A DNA stretch of 64,000 bases, taken from contig CM041465.1 of the NCBI GenBank assembly GCA_023213395.1, positions 27,845,741 to 27,909,740 of the forward strand. The letters run 5' to 3'. The notes beneath the pieces are model-generated. The model ran no database searches. It was not told the origin of the DNA and was given only the letters and a program-made list of their open reading frames with translations. Of the stretch, positions 21,234 through 32,099 are shown piece by piece. How positions within the stretch are numbered: position 1 is the stretch's first letter; each line of letters starts with the position of its first letter. A program made the position numbers and the translations under genes. This DNA is from Cycas panzhihuaensis (lineage: Eukaryota; Cycadophyta).

Positions 21234-23768
21234 TGTTTCCCGGCTTCCGGGAATGGATACGGAATCACCGACTCAGGTAAGTGTAGGTATGTCTCTAGCA
21301 TTATCATCACTTTTATGTCTTGATTATGCCTTACATATTTGCATGCGTATGACTTTGTGGGCACGGTGCGTCGTCCACACCTATGTTTAGCCTATGACAA
21401 CTATAAGGGGGCACACTCTTAGCGAGTGTGGCACCTTGGTGACCGTATTACTTCAGATTCCGCCTCCTCTCTCCTGGATCCACCGGGTTTGCGCCACCTC
21501 CACCCGTGTGATGCCTCATCGCCGCTTGGTTAGCTTGCCACCTCATTTGGGGTCCTATTTACGCTCCAGTGGGCCGTTTCTTGGCTTGTTTGCTCCGGGT
21601 GGGTGTTTTAGTTGTCCTTTAGCCTTTTACTGTTTGCCCCTGACTGGACCGGTTGGCGGGCCCCATTTGTCTCCGGTGCATCTGCCGTAATCTTCATGGC
21701 CGTAGTGATCTTGTGATCTGCGGAATTTTCCTTGATCTGCATTTGGAATATAAGTTTCCGATGATTGTCTCTGCTTGTTTTAAAATCCGCCATGGCGATT
21801 TCGCATTTATTGCGAAAGCGCCACGTGGTTCGCGCCTTTTCTCCCTCGGTAGGTGCCCTATTCGTACTTTAGAGTTTTGCTTTAGTACTTAAACATCTTT
21901 TGGCTCGTTTTGAAGCTCTCTTTGGATCTTTTGGCTCACTTTTGGATTTACTCTCAAGAGGAACACTCTGCTGCTCTCTTCTGCTGCTTTGCGACAAGCT
22001 GGACTGCACTCTTCATCTGGCCTTGACTCTCCTTTGGCTTGGCCGAGACATTCTCTCGGCCCTCAAACGCCTTGGAGGGCTCCTTCAAGCGGTTTCCAAC
22101 TGCTTTTCTACCCAGGCGATCCACGAGCTCCCGTTGCAGTGTTTCCGTTCCACCTCCATAGCAGGGGCCCCCGGCACTGCTCTATTCAGTCTGATTTGTT
22201 TGTTCCGGCCCTTCTTGTATCTTTTGGTGGGCAAATCCCTTGCCTCCCTTTCAGTACTCTTCACTTTGTATTTGTTGTTGTGATATTTACACTTCAGCTT
22301 ATTTGTTCTCATTTGTTGCTTGAGAGGTGGTTTTCTTCCCTCTTGGGGACTGCTGTACCACTCTCCCTCTGCTTCTGCGTTCTTTGTCCAAGGCAGTGGC
22401 GTTGAGGGGTTGCATAGGCTTTGGAGAGGAGCTGGGTGGATTCCGCACCACCTGCCACGCTCCCTAAGCGGCTCAAAGCCCTCCAAAGCCTCCCTCTCGC
22501 CCCGTGCTACTCTTGGCTTGCAAACAAGGGTTCGAAGGCTTCCTTGGTTGCCCAAACCGGCCACAAGTTGCGCACTGATTTGGGACCCTTTATTCAGTTT
22601 GGGTGCCATCCATAGGCCCCAACCGCGGGTTCTGCTCCACCTTTGCTCCCGGTTGCGGTTTGCTCCCGTAGCATCCGGTTCCCGTGGGCGTCTTTGGGTC
22701 TTTCTTGCCCCTTCTTGCGTAGTTTTCCGGCCTTGAGTCTTGACTTTCTCCTCACGCCCGTGGCTCTTGGGAGAGGTTTGGGTACCATTTGCGGGCGGTA
22801 GGCCACTCCGAGGCTTACCTTGTTGTTTCCTTTCATTTAGATCGTTCTCCTTTGGTATTTTCCTTATTGGACTAACACTGATGCATGTACATTTAGACTC
22901 TCGTTTATGTTGTTAGACATATATTGCTAGATCTTTGTGTTGCATATAGATGTCTCCCCTCGGCAGGAGGGAGACCTTTGTTGCTTACAGGTACTCGGGA
23001 CGCGCAGAACGTTGCCTGCCCCTTCCACCGTGAAGCGTCCCTTGCATGTGTCATATTTTATGCTATCTCATTTGCTAGTTAGCGTTTCTTTCCTTCCTTG
23101 ATATCGCATTTACTTTTCCCGGGAAGGTAAGGAAGCCCCTTTCGCTGCCGCTACATTTCACATCCCAGATGCAGCTGAGTGGTTGGGTGCTCTTCCCGGC
23201 TACGCCATCTCTCACGCCGGCCCGGTGCACGCTTTGTTCCTTCGCACTTCGGTCTTTTTCCTTCTTTTATTCTTTTCCTAGTAATTAGAACATCGAAAGA
23301 TTAAAAGGAAAATTGCCTTTTTCATATTGGTTTTGCGATTTGTTTGCCTTGTTGCATGTACTTTTGTTATTCGTAGGAAAGGTTGTAGGAGTCTTCTTCC
23401 CCTTACCCTTCCTCCCTCTTCCTAACCGCACGAGCGCCTTGCTTCCGCATCGCTCGTATACAGATTAGATTGCATAGGATTGTTCTTGGCCTATCCTTGT
23501 TAGGTTCTTTCTCTCTCCCTTCCGCCACCCAAGGGTGGAGGAGGGCCTACTCCCAGTCAACCCGGGTTCGTCCCACGTATCTTCGCCCTTCGCTCAAGGC
23601 GGTGAAGGGTCACCCAAGAGTAGCCATACTCCATTGCAGGATCCAGAACTCGGCGCTCGGCGCAGGCGCTGCGTGGTAGTTGCTTGCCTTGTAGGTTCCA
23701 CTTCCTACCGCTTGTCACCATCTCTCCCGCGCCTATCGGTCGATGGTTATCCGTAGCGGTAGCGTCCA
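21234..23768 (+). repeat. Solo LTR of the E1 family
   Basis: This 2535-bp plus-strand copy of the E1 LTR runs from TGTTTCCCGG to GCGTCCA, flanked by GAGGG on both sides. No internal sequence is attached. A complete LTR with a perfect TSD and no body is the product of recombination between the two LTRs of a former element. It sits inside the RT of copia Z and its orientation is opposite to E1. The start forms the palindrome TTCCCGG-CTT-CCGGGAA (21237-21253), and the CACACTC hairpin lies near 21412-21432. Confidence 0.93.
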
Positions 23769-23874
23769 GAGGGTAACTCCACTAGATCCTAAGTTTGATT
23801 TTTAGCAATGGCATTTATTTTTGCATTCACTATTGATCTCCATTTTGCACATTCCTTTACTTCTTCAAAGTACT
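23769..23874 (-). pseudogene. Z RT N-terminal fragment between the two insertions
   Basis: In element sense this reads YFEEVKECAKWRS, then NAKINAIAKNQT-stop-DLVELPS. This is the copia RT entry (EP..F.EA....W..AM..E...I..N.TW.LV.LP) with the usual TW replaced by T-stop. It links the RT at 21233 to the integrase side beyond Y at 59677. The first five bases (23769-23773) are the solo-LTR duplication and the last five (23870-23874, GTACT) the Y duplication. Confidence 0.8.
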
Positions 23875-26161
23875 TGTTTCACCAAAACCTAGCCTTCTTG
23901 TTGATATTTATCACTCTTAATAAACTTCTTATATGTTTCATATGAAAATGATTGATTTATACTTGTTTTATATGTGTTAGGCCATGTTTTGATGAAATGT
24001 TATATTGATTTGATTGACGATGCATGTTGAATGATGATTCATGTATTATTATGCTATCACCTGTTGATGAGTGATAATTATGGCACTAAATTATTCTATT
24101 TCATGGTTATTCTAATTCATTTCTTCTTTTAAAACCTTTCTTTTCATATTTTTTATTCTTAATTTTACCCTTAATTTATCTTTTTCGATTAATTTTTGGG
24201 ATTGTTCTTATTATTTTCATCATTTTTGGGCTATTTTCCTCATTAATGAAGTCATTTGTGCCTTAATTTATCGATAAAAAAACTTTTGTTTTCAACTTTT
24301 CAATGAGTCATTTTGCTTCCTGGTCTATCATGTTTTTGGTCCTACTGAAAATATAATCAATTATATTTTTAGTTTAAAGTTACATTTCTCATGGCTCCAA
24401 AAATGTAACCAATCATATTTTTTACTATTATGCATGCAAACCTTATCTAGCACACTAGAATTTTGCATGTCACTACCTAAATTTGATGCAAATGCAAACC
24501 CTATTATCATTCATCATTCAAAGACTGTGAGTTTAGATATCAAGTTTTAGAGAGGTTTTTTGAGATTTTTAGAGTTTTCTACTACTGCTACTTAGAAAAT
24601 AGTTTTGTAAAGAAAAAAAAGGGTGAAATCAAGAGGAGATTTTGAAGCTTTAGTTGTTGTTTTGATGATATTCAAATTTCAATGGTTGGTGTTCTTCAAA
24701 ATTCTTAAATTCTTGCAAGTTTTTAGGTTTAAACTTCTTTTTCCCTTGTAAGATCTTTCCTATTATGAACTCTTGTGATTTGGATACTCTTTGGTTGTTG
24801 TTTATACTCAGAATCATTCTTTTCTTATTGATGATATTTGAGATCCCTTTGTACTCATTTTTCACATTGAGAATTTGAACGAAAGGTCTACCCTTTATGG
24901 AACAAAAAAGGGGGTAGACCATTGTGAAGAATGCTCATCTCTTCACTCAAAGGATATCTACTCCTTCCCATTCTTCTATAATTTCCCAAATCCCTAAGAG
25001 GCTTGCTTTCACCTTGACTTATTTATGGTTGTCATTGAGTCTAATGTTCTTATTTCTCTTTCTCCTTTACTAGTTTTGAAAGGAAGAATTTGAAGTAGTT
25101 TGATCACATGAAATAAAGAAAGCCATTATGAGGTAGGAGTTCTATAATAGGTAAGAAATCATAAAAAGTAGTTGGCATTATTCTTATTTGATTTTACTCT
25201 TTTTAGTATTCTTTTGATTTAAAAGGAAATTTAAATTTATGAATGATATGTTCTTGATTCAATTAGATCATATAATATTCAAGGATCCCTTTGGTATTAT
25301 ATAGACTCTAATTGCGATAGAATCTCTTTATTCTTTGGTTTATTGGTTGTTTACGGATAATGACTTGGATATTATTAATTGCATGTAATATCTATGGTCT
25401 AAAAGTCTTTCATAACAGTAATAGTAAATCTTTAAAATCTCTCTTTTCATCTTAGAAATATTCTCTAAAAATATCTTAGCATGTAATTAGAACAAAAAAC
25501 TTCATATAGATATTACATGTTATTGGATCTCAACTTGATTTGCGTACATAGTTATATGTTGTGATAGTTGCATTTCATATTAATTCTTGCTCATTGGAAA
25601 TATGTATGTTGCATTTGAAGGAAGTAGTTTAATATTCACTTTAGTGTACTTCATCTTTTAAAAAGAAAAAAAAAAAAGATATTGCATGTGTGAAGATTGT
25701 TCTTTTTCTTATTTATGTGTTGAAAAGAAGGCGGTTCGATATTATAGTTTCATTGATTGCTCTTGATTTCATTTCATTTAAAAAAAAACCAAAAAAATTA
25801 AACCTTTCCATCACTTAGTCCTTCTCTTTCATTTAAGTAAAACTCTAAAGTTTGAAAGAATATAAGGAAATGGGTCCTTAGGAAGAACACAAGAGATATT
25901 ATTAGCATAATCCCAAACTCAAAACTCCTCCATCTAATTGTGTAGACTAGTGGATTCAATCACCCCCTTTATATCATAGCCTTTCATTGTTTTGCTTACA
26001 CCTTTATCAAATGGCATAATTAGGTGCTGACTTATTCTTAAGAGTTGGGCAAAGGTGGTCCCTTTGGTTCTCTTAGGCTCCTTGTCTCTCAGCTTAGACT
26101 TGAAACAAAGGAAACATACTTCTAGTTAGGAGATAGTTGGTTTAGGTCCAATCGAAGCCCA
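23875..26161 (+). repeat. Y 5' LTR
   Basis: This copy of about 2287 bp matches the 3' LTR in three pieces: 39857-40010, 44460-45166 and 58198-59671. It starts TGTTTCACC and ends near GAAGCCCA (26161; the end is uncertain by a few bases). Short open frames inside (for example 24650-24922 minus) are not shared by both LTRs and are not taken as genes. Confidence 0.8.
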
Positions 26162-26188
26162 CCTTCTTTCTATTGACTATATTAGGGA

Positions 26189-27500
26189 TTGCCATTTGTT
26201 TTCTTATTTAAAGTGATGAAGATTACACCTCATTCTCAATTTAGAAAGTCATTAAGGCCATCCTCTTCTTGTACAAGCACATCACTTATAAATAACCTTA
26301 CCTATGAGAAGATCCCTTTTCCATATGACATTTTCCTTTGTAGCCTTCCCTCTTGTACTCTTATGTTACTTATATTTAGGGGGATATTGGGACAAGATCC
26401 TTTAAGGCATATTGAGAGCTTTATTTTTACATATGCTTATTATATACCTAGTGACCTTCTATTGATGAGACTTTTCCTAAGGATATCAAAAGGTAGTGCA
26501 TTCATGTGGTTTCACCAATTACCTCATAATTCAATTTTCTCATTTCAATAATTGATGGATGTCTTGATAAGTGAATTTGATATTACTTATCCTTTTTTAA
26601 TGGAATAAAGGCTCTTTTTATGATTAGACAAATGGATAATGAATATATAGAAGATTTTAAGAAACGTTAGTTGGATCTTGGTGCAACATGTAATCCTCAA
26701 ATTTCTAAAGACCTACTCAATTAAATCTATTAATCTGTTATACAACTAACCCATCAATATATGATTTTACCTTCACCAATTTCTCACAAGTTAGAGTCTT
26801 CCAATACTAGTCTTGAAATGATTAGTACAATCATACACTCAAGCCTAATTCTATCAAAAAAATGTGAAGCTAATTTGTGTCCTATAAAGGTAGTTTCCTA
26901 ATTGATATCTTCCACCACTCCCTTCATATTGTAATAGGATAATGAGCCATCAATTGTGACTAGTCTTCTTAGTAACTTCCCTATTGATGACACTATACAT
27001 TCTTTTGTATCTCTCCATGAATAAGGTGGTGAGTCCTTTTTGGATCCTTCTTTCCCTAAAATTAACTCTCATCTTAAGGATAAGGACTCTTATTCCTTTG
27101 ATAGCAATGAGGTCCTAGGACCTCCCATTGACTCATCTTTCATCCTTAAGGTAGAGCTACCTATTGAGATTTTTTTCCATTCTTTTTGCCAACTTGATGA
27201 GCTTTCTAATGAGTGTGATCTTAACACTTATCTTGATGAGGTTCCTAAACTCCTCACTAAGTGTCCCACTAGTTTTGACTTATAAATATCTCAAGGGTCA
27301 TACTTTGACAACCTTAGCTGAATGAATTGGGAGAGTTATTCTTTAGAAAGTACTATACCCAAGTCATTTGAGGAAGAGATTAAACCCCAAGATTATGAGA
27401 TTAATTTGTCTATTTCTACTATTGATTCATCTAGCCCACATGTGTCCTTAGGGGTTAGACTTCATTCACTTGATCTTTTCCTCATCTTAGCTAGGGTTAA
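26189..27500 (+). pseudogene. Y gag
   Basis: The 120-codon frame 26189-26551 contains FRGILGQDPLRHIESFIF, LLLMRLFLRISKGSAFMWF and HQLPHNSIFSF. This is the standard gypsy capsid-region order (G.DP..H...F, LRLF..SL.G.A..WF, LP..SI.SF). It continues through stops with MDVLISEFDITYPF. The downstream frames (27040-27285, 27322-27513) are acidic and Ser/Pro-rich with no domain I recognise. W1 entered the end of this stretch at 27500. Stops replace probable Gln/Trp codons. Confidence 0.75.
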
Positions 27501-27848
27501 TGATGGAGCTTGAGCAATAGAGTGGGACTTTAGAATGAGAGCATATTGAGTATAACGGTGATTTTTGATAGTTGGTAGTGTTGAAAAACACTTAGGAGGT
27601 ATTCTCGTCCCTTAAATAATGAATTTTGGGGAGGCGTCAAGCGCCATCACCCTAGATACATATTAACCAATGTAAATTTAAAATATATTAAAAAATTAAT
27701 AATAATAAATGAAATACGTACCTCAAGAAAGTGGTGTTAAGTCCAGGCAGTTGTTGAGTGGATCAACGTGCCTTAGAGGCCCTCAAAGGTGGCTTTAAGG
27801 GGCCCTAAGCGCTCAGGTGCTCTAACCACACTGGGATTATTCCCAACA
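27501..27848 (-). repeat. W1 3' LTR
   Basis: 348 bp, TGATGGAGC to CCCAACA; it matches 37092-37439 base for base with scattered transitions and few indels. Confidence 0.88.
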
Positions 27849-27859
27849 TTCTCCCCCAT

Positions 27860-29400
27860 AAGCCCAATGTATATGACTCCCAAATTGTCTCTGAATTTCT
27901 CAAATTTAATTTTTCCCAAAGCCTTCGTAAAAATATCTACTGTTTAATTTTCTGTGTTATAATAAGTCAACTCTATCTCGTCTGCTTATACAAGTTCCTG
28001 AATGAAGTGGTATTGAGTTTCAATATGTTTTATTCTGCCATGGAATACTGGATTTTTGGCCATTTGAATAGCGCTTTGATTATCACACCAAATTCTAGTG
28101 GGACCTTGTTGTTTAATTTGAAAATCCTGTAAAAGTCTTCTTAACCATATTGATTCACAAGCTCCTGACACTGCAGATTTATACTTTACTTTAGTTGTGG
28201 ATAAGGAAATGGTATTTTGTTTCTTTATACTCCAAGCTACCACTGTTGATTGCATACTAAATACATAACTTGTGGTAGATTTTCTATCATCGACATCGCC
28301 AGCCTAATCTGAATCTATATAACCAATTAACTAAAATTTGGATGTAACTTTATAGTATAACCCAAAATCTGGAGTCCCTTTAAGGTATCTAAGGATTCTT
28401 TTAGCAACTTACCAATGAGATGTCCTTGGATCCTTCATAAATCTGGACACAACACTTACTGAATATGTTATATTGGTCAAGTAGAAGTTAAATATATTAG
28501 GCTGCCAATTAGTTGTCTATAGAGAGTGGGATCAATTGAAGTCGAGTCATCTATCTTAGATAGTTTAATTCTAATTTCTGCTGGTATTATCAATGGTTTA
28601 CAATTTGTCATTTTAAATTTTTGTAGAAGATCTAATATATATTTACGTTGAGAGATAAATATTCCTTATTTATCCTTCCAAACTTCCAATCCTAGAAAGT
28701 AATGCATAAGGCCTAAGTTTATCATCTCAAATTCCTTACACATAGCATCTTTAAATTGATTTAAAAGATGGGAGTCATTTCTAGTATAAATTAAATCGTC
28801 CACATAAAGTCCTACAATTAATATCGAATTTCCCTTAATTTAGGTGTATAGATTTGGATCTGCTTGAGATCTTTCAAACCCTTGATCTTTAAGATACTTG
28901 TCTATATGGGAATACCAAGCCCTGGGTGCTTGTTTTAGACCATATAACACCTTCTTTAATTTGTACACTTTGTTTTCTTCCCCTCTGACTTCAAAACTGA
29001 GGGGTTGGTGACATAGATATCTTCTTTGATATAACCATTTAAGAAAGCACTTTTTACATCCATTTAATAAACTTTCCAACCCATTTGGGTGGCTAAACTT
29101 ATTATCATGCAAATAGATTCCATCCTAGCGACTAGGGTAAATGTTTCTGTATAGTCTATGCCTTCTTTTTGGGCATATCCTTTAGTAACTAAACAAGCTT
29201 TATATTTATCAATAGAGCCATTGGAGTGAAACTTGGTCTTATAGACCCATTTGGTTCCAATAGCTTTCTTCTTTGGTGGTAAATCTACAAGTTCCCAAGT
29301 ATCATTTTTAATGATGGACTTATATTCCTCTTTCATAGCTTTCTGCCAACACTCATGTTGATTAGCCTCATCAAAGGTGTGAGGCTCATGAATTTTGAGT
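27860..29400 (-). pseudogene. W1 reverse transcriptase and RNase H
   Basis: In element order: GTKWVYKTKFHSNGSIDKYK (about 29200-29260), ETFTLVARMESICMIISLA (29104-29160), [18 protein letters not shown] (about 29010-29064), LYGLKQAPRAWY (about 28905-28940), active site YVDDL (28792-28806), and LGLMHYFLGLEVW. RNase H follows with WSIKKQNTISLSTTK (about 28195-28240), IWCDNQSAIQMAKNPVFH (about 28040-28095) and KHIETQYHFIQELV (27986-28027). Stops and a few shifts interrupt it. RNase H keeps the DNQSA aspartate. Confidence 0.87.
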
Positions 29401-30690
29401 AGCTTGCTCATTAGGGCAAAGTTGACCTTCTGTGAGTGTGCAGATCTTCTATTGTTATCTAATATATTTCCTAAGTCATGGTTACGTTGAACCCATTTGG
29501 ATAGATATTGTGATAAAGGTTGGGATGATGTTTCTTCTTTAGTGGGTTCCTGAATATTTCTCCACATAGGAGGCACATATTTAGATTTATTTGATATGGC
29601 AAATCTAATATCAATGTCCTTCTGTTGTTCTTGATTATTTTGGTAGTAGTTATCTTCTTGAAATTTGACATCCCTACTCACTATAACTTTTCTGCATTTC
29701 AGATCATAAACTTTATAGGATTTTGATGATTCACTATATCCAACAAAGATACATTTTACACTATGGGCATTCAATTTAGTTCTTCTTTGGTTAGGAATAT
29801 GGGCATAGGCTAAACATCTAAATACCCTAAGGTGATGTGTACTTGGTTTATAATCGGTCCATGCTTCTTCTAGAGTTTTCCACCTAAGTGCTTTGGTGGA
29901 ACATCTATTAAGTAGGTAGATGGCTGTATGAATTGCTTCAACCCAAAATTCATGGTCCAAGTTTTTATCTTTAAGCATACATCGTGCCATTTCTATGATA
30001 GTTCTATTTTTTCTTTCCGCTACACCATTTTGCTATGGGGTGTAGGGGTTGGTAAGTTATCTCCTAATCCCATGACGGATACAATAATCCTTGAAAGTAT
30101 TAGAGGTAAACTCTCCCATATTATCTGATCTTAGAGAAAGGATATGATATCCACTTTGTTACTCAACGAAGATTTTGAAGTCAACAAAGTGGTCGAAAGC
30201 ATTAGATTTATATTTTAGAAAGAATATCTATGTCTTTCTTGTAAAGTCATCAATAAATGTGAGAACATACTTGGCACCTGCCAAGTAGGGAGTAGTCATT
30301 GGTCCACAAATATATGTGTACACTAATTGAAGGGGGGCAGATGTTTGATGACTAAAATCTGGAAAGATTTCTTTATGTTGTTTGCCAAGAAGGCATCCCT
30401 CACATAACGTTTTATTAACATAAATAGGTGGTAAACCATTAACCATATCTAATCTTTTCATAAGAGCTAAACTATTGTAGTTAATATGGCCAAAACATTG
30501 ATGCCATAAATCATTGTCTATAGTAGTTGAGGTACTAAGGGCATAGGTATCTGAAGGGGTGAAGGTAAGTTTAAATAAACAATATTTAGTCATTATACCT
30601 CTAGCAACAATAGCTTTATTTTTTCTTTTATCTTTGATGACAAATTTGCCATTGTCAAAAATCATCTTATAATCTTGTCCCATCATCTAT
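29401..30690 (-). pseudogene. W1 integrase
   Basis: An open frame at 30228-30686 begins after the protease and contains LWHQCFGHINYNSL and CEGCLLGKQHK, the H2C2 zinc-binding N-terminus. It continues with a P-L-LV-D-like block and FIDDFTRKT (first catalytic Asp region). After stops come LRSDNMGEF (second Asp, about 30110-30140) and NGVAERKNRTI with the catalytic Glu (about 30000-30030). The 308-codon frame 29064-29990 covers the integrase C-terminus (KCIFVGYSESSKSYKVYD) and the RT entry. Confidence 0.88.
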
Positions 30691-30960
30691 CCTACTGATA
30701 GCAAGTTTTTCCTTAATGCAGGGATGTATAGGACATCATTCAAGTATCTATATTCACCAATATCAGTCAACAAGGCAATGTTACCTTTCCCAATTGATTC
30801 ATGAGAAGTATTGTCTCCAAATATAATTGACCCTTTTCTATTTTTATCCAAAGTTTAAAATAAATGTTCTTTATGGGTCATGTGGGTTAAACAACCTAAA
30901 TCGATGTACCAACTATCATACTCTTCTTCCTTAATGGAAAAACTAGATAGAAATAACCTA
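30691..30960 (-). pseudogene. W1 protease
   Basis: In element sense a SWYIDLGCLTHMTH-like stretch (about 30880-30925) corresponds to the copia protease 'W.lDSGaT.Hm' motif, with the Asp kept but S-G altered to L-G. A block of type VLYIPALRKNLLSVG follows at about 30690-30740, directly before the integrase frame. It is probably inactive. Confidence 0.7.
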
Positions 30961-32099
30961 TTATTAATTTTTTATTCTAATGAATTTGACGCATGTCCTC
31001 TAGGGGGTGGTCCATGTTTTGAAAAATATTTATCTTTTGTGTGACCATTTTTATGACAATAAGTACAATATAATTGATCTCTTCTTCCATAACTGAGGCT
31101 TTGACTCCTTGGTTAAGAACGATCAAGATTGAAAGATCTCCCCCTTTCCTTATAGAATTGAGGAGGATTATTTCTTGGTTAATTATCGTGATAGTTCTGA
31201 GTTGATCTTGAAGGTTGTGAATTCCCATGACAATGTGGATAATAAGAATGATTCTCAACTTGTCTTCTTTGGTTAGGATTTCTTAGAGTATTAGGATTTC
31301 TTAGAGGCTCCTGATGTTGTTGGGGTCCTCCTTGTCTATTTTGGTAAGGGGCTTGATATCGTGGAGGATCTTGTCTAGTTTTATTTCTAGGATTTCCACC
31401 TTTTCTCCTTGGAGGAGATTCTTTTTGTTTTGAGGTTCCTACTTAAGAGTTAGATTGAATGTGGGCCTTTATAGCAAAGGCATGTTCTAAAGTTTCATTT
31501 GTATTTTGTTACTCTTTGATAGACATGATCATAGTACTAAGTTGTTCTACTTTGAGGGTGCTTAGATCTTTTGATATACTAATACTAGTAGCTACCATTT
31601 CAAAACATCTTATAGCTCCTACACATCTAAGGATTCTTTCAACTACCCTTTGTTTGGTTAGGGTATCCTCAAGTGACCTCATTTGGTTAATGATATCTTA
31701 AACTTTGGTCATGAATCTAGTTGTTGATTCGTGAGGCATCATACGTAAATTTTTAAACTTACTTCTCAAGTTTTGTAATTTGGAGGAGGCGGCTCCTTCA
31801 TATATAAGTTGTAAAGTGTCTCAAGCCTCTTTGGACTTAATAGATTCACTGACTCATGGAAATACATAATCTTCCAATGCACAAAATATAAGGGCTAATG
31901 CTTCGTTATCCTTTATGCCATTTTCTCTATATGTAACTTTTTCTGCATCAGTTGGATTTGGTCCTAATTCATTGTAATTGGTTCTTAATATATCCCACAT
32001 GTCGTTTGTTATGAGGATGGGCCTCACCCTCCTACTCCAGTTAAAGAAATTATTTCCATCATTTTTTGGGATAATCATGTTCCCAAAACTAGACATCAT
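30961..32099 (-). pseudogene. W1 gag
   Basis: The start MMSSFGNMIIP at 32099 opens an 82-codon frame containing NFFNWSRRVRPIL and MWDIL, the copia gag N-terminus, then DNEALALIFCALEDYVF. After a stop the frame resumes with helices ending RCFEMVA and LSTLKVEQLSTM, then an Arg/Gln/Pro/Asn-rich RNA-binding stretch (about 31100-31450). The zinc knuckle CTYCHKNGHTKDKY (about 31025-31070) has its last Cys replaced by Tyr. Confidence 0.83.
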
